From a virus: DNA of 45,515 nt. Under the pieces are notes generated by a model. That model did no database searches, was not told the origin of the DNA, and was given only the letters and a program-made list of their open reading frames with translations. The position numbers and the translations under genes are program-made. Shown here in pieces: positions 6,671 to 12,364 of the stretch. The stretch is from positions 1-45,515 of the IMG/VR virus record IMGVR_UViG_3300042465_002270, one strand, 5' to 3'. Every line of letters starts with the position of its first letter. Position 1 is the stretch's first letter.

Positions 6671-6835
6671 TTACTTTGCTGTCCAAGTTGTGTAACGGGC
6701 TGTGCCATTTACATCTAACTTTACTCGGACATTACCATTTGCTTGTGGGTCAATGGATACGATTGTTCCTGTAACCTTTGATTTTTGGGTTGTGTAGGTG
6801 TCGCCTACATTGTAGAGAGCAGTTGCTACTGTCAT
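6671..6835 (-). CDS. Small hypothetical beta-rich protein
   Basis: A 54-aa protein (MTVATALYNVGDTYTTQKSK...) that looks like a small beta barrel (VGDTY...VTGTIVSIDP...VRVKLD). Such a pattern fits a KOW/SH3-like or OB-like fold, but this is only inference. It has its own early promoter at 6869-6890, a 27-nt leader with GAAAAGG, and the conserved hairpin D downstream, so it is a single-gene transcription unit. Confidence 0.65.
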   Translation of the reverse strand: MTVATALYNVGDTYTTQKSKVTGTIVSIDPQANGNVRVKLDVNGTARYTTWTAK

Positions 6836-6868
6836 TTTGTTTTCCTTTTCTGTTTGGTTGATATTTTA

Positions 6869-6890
6869 AGTATAACATTTCCTACTGACA
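6869..6890 (-). promoter_or_regulatory. Early promoter TGTCAG-N10-TATACT
   Basis: TGTCAG (6885-6890) and TATACT (6869-6874), 10 bp apart on the minus strand, with TGT before the -10. Predicted start near 6862. Confidence 0.75.
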
Positions 6891-6997
6891 TTTATCAAAT
6901 TATTACCTGATAATCTCAATATATGGAATTGTTATTTGGTTATACCTAAGTATGACAGAAAATCTAGGAAATGTCAATTCGTATCGTAAATCGGGGA

Positions 6998-7013
6998 AGT
7001 GATAAATCTCACA
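6998..7013. promoter_or_regulatory. CRP/GlxR-like palindrome
   Basis: AGTGA-N6-TCACA, in the 241-bp gap between the genes at 6671-6835 and 7077-7319. It lies about 143 bp upstream of the nearest early start site, farther than the other copies. A degenerate GGGAAAA/CGTAA motif (6966-6989) and a GGGCCCGGGCC block (7044-7054) flank it. Confidence 0.45.
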
Positions 7014-7076
7014 CTTAATAGGCTTGACAATCATTGGGATTGGGGGCCCGGGCCTGCTTTCGCAGGGTACAGCTAA

Positions 7077-7319
7077 TTACTCATCATCCTCAACATAAAC
7101 ATATAGCGAAACTAACTCATCATGTTTTAGATTAACAATATCTTTATCACCAAACTCATCAATAAATTCAATTTGGTAATCATCTCCGTTATTAGTATCA
7201 TTAACTCCAATAACTTCAACAACATCATCCTCAACGCCAATTAAATCATTAAGCATTAGTTGCCCAGGTGTTAGACGATCAGCAAAGATTAATTCCATAG
7301 GTTTCATTGTAGCATTCAT
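7077..7319 (-). CDS. Hypothetical acidic protein
   Basis: An 80-aa acidic, probably beta-barrel protein (LTPGQLMLNDLIGVEDDVVEV...). The strand pattern suggests an SH3-like domain. The start MNATMKPMEL was chosen because GAGGA lies at good distance; a start five codons upstream is possible. Last gene of the 8185-7077 operon. Confidence 0.6.
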   Translation of the reverse strand: MNATMKPMELIFADRLTPGQLMLNDLIGVEDDVVEVIGVNDTNNGDDYQIEFIDEFGDKDIVNLKHDELVSLYVYVEDDE

Positions 7320-7323
7320 TTTT

Positions 7324-7599
7324 TTATTCCTCATCTACTGGGTCAATAAACCACGATAGGTGGTGTCCTTCAATAATAGCATGAGCAGGTGCGCCTGCGC
7401 TACCTCTCCAAGTTATGCCTTCAGGTAACAAGATCATGCGATCATAGTCCTCGTCATATGCTGCGTCAATAGCATCTATACAAGGTTGTACCATAGATAA
7501 CGGTACTGGTGGATAATGATTACCCTGTAAGTGATACGCTAATTGCGTTTCAAGGTCTAGTGTTGTATCTGCTAATCCAATTGCTGTTACTGATCCCAT
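7324..7599 (-). CDS. Hypothetical phage protein
   Basis: A 91-aa protein (MGSVTAIGLADTTLDLETQL...) that I believe belongs to a hypothetical family of actinobacteriophages. It is predicted to be a compact alpha/beta domain with a Trp-rich C-terminal half (GITWRGSAGAPAHAIIEGHH). It starts 3 bases after the upstream stop and ends just before the next gene. Function unknown. Confidence 0.65.
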   Translation of the reverse strand: MGSVTAIGLADTTLDLETQLAYHLQGNHYPPVPLSMVQPCIDAIDAAYDEDYDRMILLPEGITWRGSAGAPAHAIIEGHHLSWFIDPVDEE

Positions 7600-7602
7600 T
7601 AT

Positions 7603-7770
7603 TTATACCTCTACGCCTTCGTTGTTGTAAATAGTTAATTGCTTTATGTCTGCTACATAAACATTATCTTTATCTATTCCGTATTTTAATTGGAATTGGA
7701 ATACATCTATGGCTTCATCATATGACTCTGCTTCTACATTTATGAAAGTGTTAAACTCAAATATTTCCAT
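7603..7770 (-). CDS. Small hypothetical protein
   Basis: A 55-aa protein (MEIFEFNTFINVEAESYDEAI...) with the pattern strand, then ESYDEAIDVFQFQL helix, then strand. This resembles one repeat of the beta-alpha module seen in the C-terminus of the 5365-5772 protein. It begins at a TAATG overlap with the upstream gene. Confidence 0.6.
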   Translation of the reverse strand: MEIFEFNTFINVEAESYDEAIDVFQFQLKYGIDKDNVYVADIKQLTIYNNEGVEV

Positions 7771-7979
7771 TATTTTACTCCTACTGTTCCGTTGCGGTGA
7801 AAGGTCTTAGTGAACATCTTACCCGTTGGGTCTGACAAGTTATAGGTAGCGTATTCCTTAGCAGTGCCATGATCAACGCATAGATTCCAAGCGTTTACAA
7901 TTTCCAAGAGGTCTGCTACCTTTAAGGTATTGACCAATTCTCCGTCATACGAAGTGGTGAGTGAGTAGTTATATTCCAT
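7770..7979 (-). CDS. Small hypothetical protein
   Basis: A 69-aa protein starting MEYNYSLTTSYDGELV. The start at the TAATG overlap was chosen over a longer frame that reads through the upstream gene. An early promoter copy at 8011-8032, inside the upstream gene, gives it a 25-nt leader. No family recognised. Confidence 0.6.
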   Translation of the reverse strand: MEYNYSLTTSYDGELVNTLKVADLLEIVNAWNLCVDHGTAKEYATYNLSDPTGKMFTKTFHRNGTVGVK

Positions 7980-8185
7980 TAGTTTCCTTCTTTCGTAGTT
8001 GATATTTCTGATACTACCATGTCGTACTGACAATCGCAGGGTTCTGAGTAATCAAATGAGCAGAAATAGCAACCCATCATTTCATCGCATACACGGCACT
8101 GATACTTAAACTGTACTTCATCGCAACAATAATGAGATATATCCCAAATTAAGTAGTGATCTGTCTTATCTATAACTGTAGCCAT
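7979..8185 (-). CDS. Small Cys-rich protein, paralogue of 12418-12585
   Basis: A 68-aa protein with cysteines at YCC, CRVC, GCYFC and PCDC, a probable zinc-binding fold. The segment GCYFCSFDYSEPCDC matches GCYYCEFDYAQPCEC in the plus-strand gene at 12418-12585, so the two are paralogues on opposite strands. Start set at MATVID, after AAGAAGG; the promoter at 8221-8242 gives a 29-nt leader. Confidence 0.7.
   Translation of the reverse strand: MATVIDKTDHYLIWDISHYCCDEVQFKYQCRVCDEMMGCYFCSFDYSEPCDCQYDMVVSEISTTKEGN
8011..8032 (-). promoter_or_regulatory. Early promoter TGTCAG-N10-TAGTAT (intragenic)
   Basis: TGTCAG (8027-8032) and TAGTAT (8011-8016), 10 bp apart, inside the 7979-8185 gene. Predicted start near 8004, 25 nt ahead of the gene starting at 7979. 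Confidence 0.6.
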
Positions 8186-8220
8186 AGGGGGTAACCTTCT
8201 TTCTTTTTCTTTATACTGTA

Positions 8221-8242
8221 AGCCTACCATGGGTCACTGACA
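8221..8242 (-). promoter_or_regulatory. Early promoter TGTCAG-N10-TAGGCT
   Basis: TGTCAG (8237-8242) and TAGGCT (8221-8226) with TGG before the -10, spaced 10 bp. Predicted start near 8214, at the head of the operon 8185-7077. Confidence 0.65.
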
Positions 8243-8281
8243 TTTTTCTACGACACGCCGTAAACTGGGAAAATATTTCGG

Positions 8282-8330
8282 TGTGTTTAATCTCACATCG
8301 TAAATCACCCTGTGTATAAGCTGTGGATAA
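8282..8330. promoter_or_regulatory. CRP-like site and DnaA box
   Basis: TGTGT-N6-TCACA at 8282-8297 (one mismatch to TGTGA-N6-TCACA), centred about 75 bp upstream of the promoter at 8221-8242. A perfect DnaA box on the minus strand (TTATCCACA, 8322-8330) and a CCCCGGGCCC block (8331-8340) follow in the gap before the gp88-family gene. Confidence 0.5.
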
Positions 8331-8405
8331 CCCCGGGCCCACTTTCACTGGGTTATAAATAAAATTATAAGAAAAATAAAAAGATATAACCAATGGTTCA
8401 TTTTA

Positions 8406-9140
8406 TTATTTCTTAGTGGCAGAAAAAATAATATCACTCTTAGAATAAACGCAAAGTGAACATGACACGCATGCAGATCCTGCAGCGCTAATCAATGGAA
8501 TTTGTTTATTATTCTCAGGACATTTAGCAGCAGGCTTACCAATCATTTCTTTAAGATCTGCTTGACCTATAGCAAAATTCTTAGCAAGGTATGCCATACG
8601 GACCCCGCTATTAATTTTTAGATCAACAGCAGTTTTAACATTCTCACTATCAGCAGAAAAATACAGTGATAGGTTATCAATATCTTTTAGAATGAGAGCA
8701 GCAGATTTAACACGAGTGTAAACCCAGAATTGTACATCCGCATTAAGTTTAATTACATCGGACCATGCCGTAGTGTAAGTATCATTAAAGAAGTCACCGT
8801 CCCAATGGATACGAAATAGCATGGGCGCATTCTTTTTTACGCAATCAGCCTTAAAATCAGCAATCATTTCACCGATCAAATTAAGCATGGTTAAATAGTC
8901 TGCGTCTTTTAGCAGGGCCCAGTTATGAAGTAAGTTAACCTTTACGCTAGGGAATACCTTTTCTAGTTTTCCCGCATAACAGACACTCTCGCAAACAGAC
9001 GTTGCGCCAGGACAAGAATAAGCCTTTCCAGCGGGTAGGCCGAAGGTATTGGCAATGGCTGCTTGCTTTCCATTTTTTGTGACAAGGTTAGCGACCTTTC
9101 TATCATTAGAACGTTTTAATTTCAGGGGATTAGTAGTCAA
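8406..9140 (-). CDS. gp88-family phage protein
   Basis: A 244-aa protein that I assign to the phage gene product 88 family (Pfam GP88), which occurs widely in actinobacteriophages and has no proven function. Visible hallmarks are the N-terminal cysteine cluster C43, C50 and C54 (YSCPGATSVCESVCYA), the RIHWDGDF motif around residues 110-117, and a C-terminal cluster (C207 and CVSCSLC at 224-230). The cysteines suggest a metal or Fe-S site; a link to radical-SAM-like barrels is speculation. The start is a TTG overlapping the upstream gene by 11 bases. Confidence 0.8.
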   Translation of the reverse strand: MTTNPLKLKRSNDRKVANLVTKNGKQAAIANTFGLPAGKAYSCPGATSVCESVCYAGKLEKVFPSVKVNLLHNWALLKDADYLTMLNLIGEMIADFKADCVKKNAPMLFRIHWDGDFFNDTYTTAWSDVIKLNADVQFWVYTRVKSAALILKDIDNLSLYFSADSENVKTAVDLKINSGVRMAYLAKNFAIGQADLKEMIGKPAAKCPENNKQIPLISAAGSACVSCSLCVYSKSDIIFSATKK

Positions 9141-9309
9141 GACCTAGACTCATTTCTAATACCATATCTTCATGGGATACAGTATCTGCTAATTCATTTA
9201 GCCAGCAATAATCACACATAGGCATATGCTGATCAACAGCATTTTCATTACACTTAGGGCAGGTAGTTGCGTAGTATTCATCATAGAATTCATCGTTTTC
9301 AAATGTCAT
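9130..9309 (-). CDS. Small zinc-ribbon protein
   Basis: A 59-aa acidic protein with CPKC (17-20) and CDYC (32-35), a zinc-ribbon pattern. It has an AAAGG ribosome site and a 30-nt leader from the promoter at 9346-9367, and overlaps the gp88-family gene by 11 bases, so the two are probably made together. Confidence 0.65.
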   Translation of the reverse strand: MTFENDEFYDEYYATTCPKCNENAVDQHMPMCDYCWLNELADTVSHEDMVLEMSLGLDY

Positions 9310-9325
9310 GGGGGCACGACCTTTC

Positions 9326-9475
9326 TTAGTTGTTGTTATCTTTTAATTCTAGCATAGCAGACTGACATTTTCTACCCTTGCGAGTATAAGTCTTTTTAGA
9401 AGGTACAGCAGAGGCAGCATTAGAACGGCGAAGTTCCATAAGTCTGCGTAATTCCTCAGCGGTTTTCTTAGTCAT
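9326..9475 (-). CDS. Small basic protein, leaderless
   Basis: A 49-aa Lys/Arg-rich protein (MTKKTAEELRRLMELRRS...). It has no ribosome site. A TAAGAT -10 box with TGC before it (9482-9487, minus) predicts a transcript starting exactly at the A of its ATG. Its 3' third contains the early promoter for the next gene. It could bind DNA or RNA, judging from charge only. Confidence 0.55.
   Translation of the reverse strand: MTKKTAEELRRLMELRRSNAASAVPSKKTYTRKGRKCQSAMLELKDNNN
9346..9367 (-). promoter_or_regulatory. Early promoter TGTCAG-N10-TAGAAT (intragenic)
   Basis: TGTCAG (9362-9367) and TAGAAT (9346-9351), 10 bp apart, embedded in the coding sequence of the 49-aa gene. Predicted start near 9339; drives the zinc-ribbon and gp88-family genes. 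Confidence 0.6.
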
Positions 9476-9481
9476 AAACTA

Positions 9482-9552
9482 ATCTTAGCAGAATTGGGGA
9501 AAAATATCAAATAGACGTAAAGTGTTAAATATCACATGTGATCAATATCACA
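9482..9552. promoter_or_regulatory. Promoter with tandem CRP-like sites
   Basis: The minus-strand -10 TAAGAT is at 9482-9487. Upstream lie a GGGAAAA-N12-CGTAA motif (9497-9520), a near CRP site AGTGT-N6-TCACA (9521-9536) and, directly abutting, a perfect TGTGA-N6-TCACA (9537-9552). Site centres are about 53 and 69 bp upstream of the predicted start at 9475. Confidence 0.55.
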
Positions 9553-9567
9553 GGGGCCGGGCCGTGC

Positions 9568-9588
9568 TAGCAGTTTTAAATCTTGCTA
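9568..9588 (-). other. Post-stop RNA hairpin, copy E (compensatory change)
   Basis: TAGCA/TGCTA stem, 12 bases after the stop at 9601. Compared with the TGAGCA/TGCTCA stems of copies A and C, one G-C pair is replaced by A-T on both sides, which supports a conserved RNA stem. A GGGGCCGGGCC block (9553-9563) follows. Confidence 0.5.
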
Positions 9589-9600
9589 AGGATTTTTATT

Positions 9601-9753
9601 TTACTTTTTTATTCGTTCAGTTCGCAAAGCAACTTGTAACCTGCGAATTTCTTTTTCTAATTGGATGTTGCGTTGCCAAAAAGCAATCATCATTGTAAGC
9701 GATCCAGCTAAAGCAATTACAATTGCGATTAGTGTTCCGTTATCTAAAATCAA
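9601..9753 (-). CDS. Small membrane protein with coiled-coil tail
   Basis: A 50-aa protein from a TTG start that overlaps the TGA of the upstream gene (TTGA). Residues 7-25 (TLIAIVIALAGSLTMMIAF) form one membrane helix, followed by a charged helical tail (EKEIRRLQVALRTERIKK). Size and layout resemble small phage membrane proteins such as Rz-like, holin-like or inner-membrane effectors; the actual role is unknown. Confidence 0.6.
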   Translation of the reverse strand: MILDNGTLIAIVIALAGSLTMMIAFWQRNIQLEKEIRRLQVALRTERIKK

Positions 9754-9950
9754 TTTGCCATCTCCAATTCTTTATAGCAAGCAATAGCAAATCTGTTTGC
9801 GTCAAATCTTTCGTTATCAGTTTCGAACATTAAAGAAAATTCATCTACCAAATCAGCAAATAAAATTTCTCCTTGCTCATCAAAAACAGATGTAGCAAAA
9901 TAATTGCTAAGAATTTGAGCAGTAGCAACATAGTCTTTGCGAGTCATCAT
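9750..9950 (-). CDS. Small hypothetical protein
   Basis: A 66-aa helical protein (MMTRKDYVATAQILSNYF...), similar in flavour to actinobacteriophage proteins that read MTRKDYExxAxIL. It begins immediately before the stop of the upstream gene and ends at the TTGA overlap with the membrane protein. Function unknown. Confidence 0.65.
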   Translation of the reverse strand: MMTRKDYVATAQILSNYFATSVFDEQGEILFADLVDEFSLMFETDNERFDANRFAIACYKELEMAN

Positions 9951-10160
9951 TTATTTAACCACCTTTAAAATAGCATAAGTGCCGTGTTCATTTACTTCAG
10001 CAAGTGCTGGCTCTAAAGCAGGCACTATAAATTTATGTAGCACTGATTCTAAAAGTTGAACTTGATCTAATTCGCTAAGTGCTAAGAATTGTTTTGCTAC
10101 TGGATGAGTTTCGTCAAATTCTGTTACGAATTTTAGTGAGTGTTCGATTGCTATTGTCAT
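9951..10160 (-). CDS. Small hypothetical protein
   Basis: A 69-aa helical protein (MTIAIEHSLKFVTEFDETHP...). The promoter copy at 10202-10223, inside the preceding gene, gives it a 35-nt leader. No cysteines or membrane segment. Function unknown. Confidence 0.65.
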   Translation of the reverse strand: MTIAIEHSLKFVTEFDETHPVAKQFLALSELDQVQLLESVLHKFIVPALEPALAEVNEHGTYAILKVVK

Positions 10161-10175
10161 TTTATTTCCTATTCG

Positions 10176-10316
10176 TTAGTTGGATTCGGGTGTATTAAAT
10201 AATTGTATATCTTGGCACTGACAAGGCTCGACATGGTAGTCCTCGCCTGTACCAAAAAAGATTAAGCCAGTTGAGTAGCACTCATCGCAGGGGATTGTTA
10301 AAACTGAGTTTATCAT
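10176..10316 (-). CDS. Small probable zinc-binding protein
   Basis: A 46-aa protein with CDEC at 10-13 and CQC at 32-34, resembling half of a DnaJ-type or ribbon zinc site. It begins at a TAATG overlap with the upstream gene. Its 3' half carries the promoter of the next gene. Confidence 0.6.
   Translation of the reverse strand: MINSVLTIPCDECYSTGLIFFGTGEDYHVEPCQCQDIQLFNTPESN
10202..10223 (-). promoter_or_regulatory. Early promoter TGTCAG-N10-TACAAT (intragenic)
   Basis: TGTCAG (10218-10223) and TACAAT (10202-10207), 10 bp apart, inside the 10176-10316 gene. Predicted start near 10195, serving 10160 to about 9601. Confidence 0.6.
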
Positions 10317-10525
10317 TATCCACCTACCTTAACGGCGACAGTTGCCCAAAAGTTTTTGATTCCACGAGTTGAGCGAACTTCGATTGCGTATGCCTCGAAC
10401 TCTGATCCGTACCAGACATCTGGGCGTGGTGTTGCGTATTGGATAACGCCTTCATCATGGCGATTGTGTGAGCGATAAGTCTTGCCGATTAGCAAGTCCT
10501 CGATTGAGTATGGTTTTGCTGACAT
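10316..10525 (-). CDS. Small hypothetical protein
   Basis: A 69-aa basic, beta-rich protein (MSAKPYSIEDLLIGKTYRSHN...). It starts at a TAATG overlap and has a 21-nt leader from the promoter at 10553-10574. The GKTYRSH segment is not a P-loop. Function unknown. Confidence 0.65.
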   Translation of the reverse strand: MSAKPYSIEDLLIGKTYRSHNRHDEGVIQYATPRPDVWYGSEFEAYAIEVRSTRGIKNFWATVAVKVGG

Positions 10526-10638
10526 TAGTTGTCACCTTTCTTTATTTCTTTAATTGTAGCGGATAGGACTGACAAAGCCTGAGCCTTGCTTGCGTTGCGT
10601 TGCGCCTGTATTAGCGCCTTATATTCCTCTAGTGTCAT
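10525..10638 (-). CDS. Very small hypothetical protein
   Basis: A 37-aa helical protein (MTLEEYKALIQAQRNASKAQ...) with a GAAAGG ribosome site, 26 nt after the predicted start of the promoter at 10671-10692. First gene of this operon; its coding sequence carries the promoter of the next gene. Confidence 0.55.
   Translation of the reverse strand: MTLEEYKALIQAQRNASKAQALSVLSATIKEIKKGDN
10553..10574 (-). promoter_or_regulatory. Early promoter TGTCAG-N10-TACAAT (intragenic)
   Basis: TGTCAG (10569-10574) and TACAAT (10553-10558), 10 bp apart, inside the 37-aa gene. Predicted start near 10546. Confidence 0.6.
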
Positions 10639-10670
10639 TTTTGACCTTTCATTTAATTGCTTACTATGTA

Positions 10671-10692
10671 AGTCTATACTATTAGACTGACA
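10671..10692 (-). promoter_or_regulatory. Early promoter TGTCAG-N10-TAGACT
   Basis: TGTCAG (10687-10692) and TAGACT (10671-10676), 10 bp apart. Predicted start near 10664, at the head of the operon 10638-9601. Confidence 0.65.
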
Positions 10693-10740
10693 ATATCAAA
10701 TTAGAAATGCTAACAATTCGGACATTTCTTAAATTATTTT

Positions 10741-10756
10741 TGTGATCATTCTCACA
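10741..10756. promoter_or_regulatory. CRP/GlxR-like palindrome (perfect)
   Basis: Perfect TGTGA-N6-TCACA, centred about 85 bp upstream of the predicted start at 10664. Confidence 0.55.
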
Positions 10757-10832
10757 TTGGGAAAAATTATGTAACAATTTAATAACGATCTTAACTATTA
10801 CGGCGTGTCGATTTGACTTTTGCGCCCGGGCC

Positions 10833-10925
10833 CTATTCTTTAGAAAGTAAATATAAAAAACGAAACGCAAAAAATAAAGTTAAGAAAAATAAAGCTCTGC
10901 CGTCAGTGAAAAAAGTTAAGTCCAT
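10833..10925 (-). CDS. Very small membrane protein
   Basis: A 30-aa protein with one hydrophobic helix (residues 11-27, ALFFLTLFFAFRFLYLL), 3 bases after the upstream gene. Its stop codon directly abuts a GGGCCC block. Last gene of the 12071-10833 operon; function unknown. Confidence 0.5.
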   Translation of the reverse strand: MDLTFFTDGRALFFLTLFFAFRFLYLLSKE

Positions 10926-10928
10926 TTT

Positions 10929-11033
10929 TTATTCTCCAATTCCGTTAAGCATTTTTTCTAATTCTAAAAGTTGTTCATTAGTTAAATGATCTAATTGTAT
11001 TGCGTTAGCAAAATTAAAAATATCTTTACTCAT
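10929..11033 (-). CDS. Very small hypothetical protein
   Basis: A 34-aa helical protein (MSKDIFNFANAIQLDHLTNE...), overlapping the upstream gene by 8 bases. Last-but-one gene in the operon. No family recognised. Confidence 0.55.
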   Translation of the reverse strand: MSKDIFNFANAIQLDHLTNEQLLELEKMLNGIGE

Positions 11034-11226
11034 TTTCTAATTCCTCATTTTCTCTAATAGCGTCCTCAAAATCCAAAAGCGATTGGTGATAAGCAACAGG
11101 GTCGCACTCTCGCAAAATCTGTGAGGCAGAAAAAGATAAGTTACCAATTTCAAAAGGCTTATACGATTCGTCTAGCATGTCATCAAACCATGATTTAATT
11201 TCAAAAGCGACATCAAAATCTAACAT
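11026..11226 (-). CDS. Small acidic hypothetical protein
   Basis: A 66-aa acidic helical protein (MLDFDVAFEIKSWFDDMLDE...), coupled by a TAATG overlap to the upstream gene. Function unknown. Confidence 0.65.
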   Translation of the reverse strand: MLDFDVAFEIKSWFDDMLDESYKPFEIGNLSFSASQILRECDPVAYHQSLLDFEDAIRENEELENE

Positions 11227-11402
11227 TATTTATCTCCTCTAATAGTTCCGTTAATTGATAATATGTCACACTCTACTTTTAGAGATGTGTTTTTGTTAAG
11301 GCGTGAAGGTAAGGCAGAAAGAAAATCAAGCACCTGTTGCTTAGAATAGAAAGGCATTTTCTTAGTGTTGCCGTTATATGAGGTTAGTGTAAGTGTTATC
11401 AT
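11226..11402 (-). CDS. Small hypothetical protein
   Basis: A 58-aa basic protein (MITLTLTSYNGNTKKMPFYS...), strand-helix-strand in appearance, coupled by TAATG overlaps on both sides. Function unknown. Confidence 0.6.
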   Translation of the reverse strand: MITLTLTSYNGNTKKMPFYSKQQVLDFLSALPSRLNKNTSLKVECDILSINGTIRGDK

Positions 11403-11551
11403 TATTTTTTCTCCATTACTTTAATTATGACATCTAAATCTTTTTCGGTAAGCAATACGCTTGCGCTGCCCCATAGGGCTGCGTGTGCGAGTACGCCATG
11501 AGCCTCTTTTGCTAAGGCATAAGCCAAATCTCTTTTATCGTGGATACTCAT
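11402..11551 (-). CDS. Small protein, paralogue of 12793-12942
   Basis: A 49-aa protein ending LLTEKDLDVIIKVMEKK. The plus-strand gene at 12793-12942 is also 49 aa and ends FLTEKDLQIIISVLEKK, with LAKE and LWG also shared, so the two are clear paralogues. Coupled to its neighbours by TAATG overlaps. Function unknown. Confidence 0.7.
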   Translation of the reverse strand: MSIHDKRDLAYALAKEAHGVLAHAALWGSASVLLTEKDLDVIIKVMEKK

Positions 11552-11826
11552 TATTTACACTCCTGACATGTGAACTTAGTGAACTTTTTATCTTTAGCAA
11601 ATACCTCTAAGTAATTATCATTACAGTTAGAGCATGCGATAAGTGCGGTAGAGGCTCTGCCGTATAGGTGAGGCTCTAGTACGGATAACAGGGCGTTATC
11701 TATAACCTCTTGAGTTTTTAGTATAGTCATATTATGACCACCTTTCTTTTTTGTTATTAAGGTAAGTTTAGCATTAGGGTCTGACATTTCTGCCCATATT
11801 GGCAGGGTATCTAATGTGATACTCAT
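11551..11826 (-). CDS. Zinc-ribbon protein with two possible starts
   Basis: The C-terminal part has CSNC and CQEC, a zinc ribbon. Two starts are plausible. The longer (11826, 91 aa) begins at a TGATG overlap with the upstream gene. The shorter (11730, 59 aa, MTILKTQEV) has its own GAAAGGTGG ribosome site and an early promoter at 11765-11786 lying inside the longer frame. The promoter, leader and first codons of the shorter form resemble those of the gene at 11826-12071, which favours the shorter form as the original gene. Confidence 0.65.
   Translation of the reverse strand: MSITLDTLPIWAEMSDPNAKLTLITKKKGGHNMTILKTQEVIDNALLSVLEPHLYGRASTALIACSNCNDNYLEVFAKDKKFTKFTCQECK
11765..11786 (-). promoter_or_regulatory. 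Early promoter TGTCAG-N10-TAAACT (intragenic)
   Basis: TGTCAG (11781-11786) and TAAACT (11765-11770), 10 bp apart. Predicted start near 11758, 28 nt before the internal ATG at 11730. The segment is a recognisable duplicate of the promoter at 12106-12127. Confidence 0.65.
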
Positions 11827-12071
11827 CACTCCCAACTCCTATTAGTAGCATAGGCGACATACTTAGAGGGAGTATATTCGATCTCTACTAGATTAGTTTC
11901 TAGAATTGTACCCGTTAAGGCTACAAGGTCTAGGTACTCATTAGCCTGTATCTCAGAATTAAAGATAACCCCTAAGCAGGTACTAAACTCTTTCATAAGA
12001 GGATATTTCGGATTTGTGTTTAACTCAACACGGAAGGATAATTTCCAACCTTTTTCTTTTAATGTAGTCAT
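11826..12071 (-). CDS. Hypothetical protein, first gene of operon
   Basis: An 81-aa protein (MTTLKEKGWKLSFRVELNTN...) of mixed alpha/beta type. The ATG after GAAAGGTGG was chosen rather than the GTG three codons upstream. First gene of the operon that runs to 10833, with a 28-nt leader. Function unknown. Confidence 0.65.
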   Translation of the reverse strand: MTTLKEKGWKLSFRVELNTNPKYPLMKEFSTCLGVIFNSEIQANEYLDLVALTGTILETNLVEIEYTPSKYVAYATNRSWE

Positions 12072-12105
12072 TTTGACCACCTTTCTTTATTTTCTTTATA
12101 CTGTA

Positions 12106-12127
12106 AGTTTAACATAGGGGTCTGACA
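12106..12127 (-). promoter_or_regulatory. Early promoter TGTCAG-N10-TAAACT
   Basis: TGTCAG (12122-12127) and TAAACT (12106-12111), 10 bp apart on the minus strand. Predicted start near 12099. Confidence 0.65.
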
Positions 12128-12364
12128 TTTTCAGGGGTACAAACAGAACAATTCGGACATTGTGACATAGAACACATGTGAGGAATATCACAAGAACGGG
12201 GGAAATTATAACAATTACGTAACAATTTTATTTTTATCGGTGTGTCGACTTGACAAGGGCCCGGGATCTTTTTTGCTAATGAAAGATGTCCGTTTTATTA
12301 GCATTTGTCGTGTGAGGTTTATCACATAAATTTATTACACGATCACGGCGTGTCGTGTTGATTA

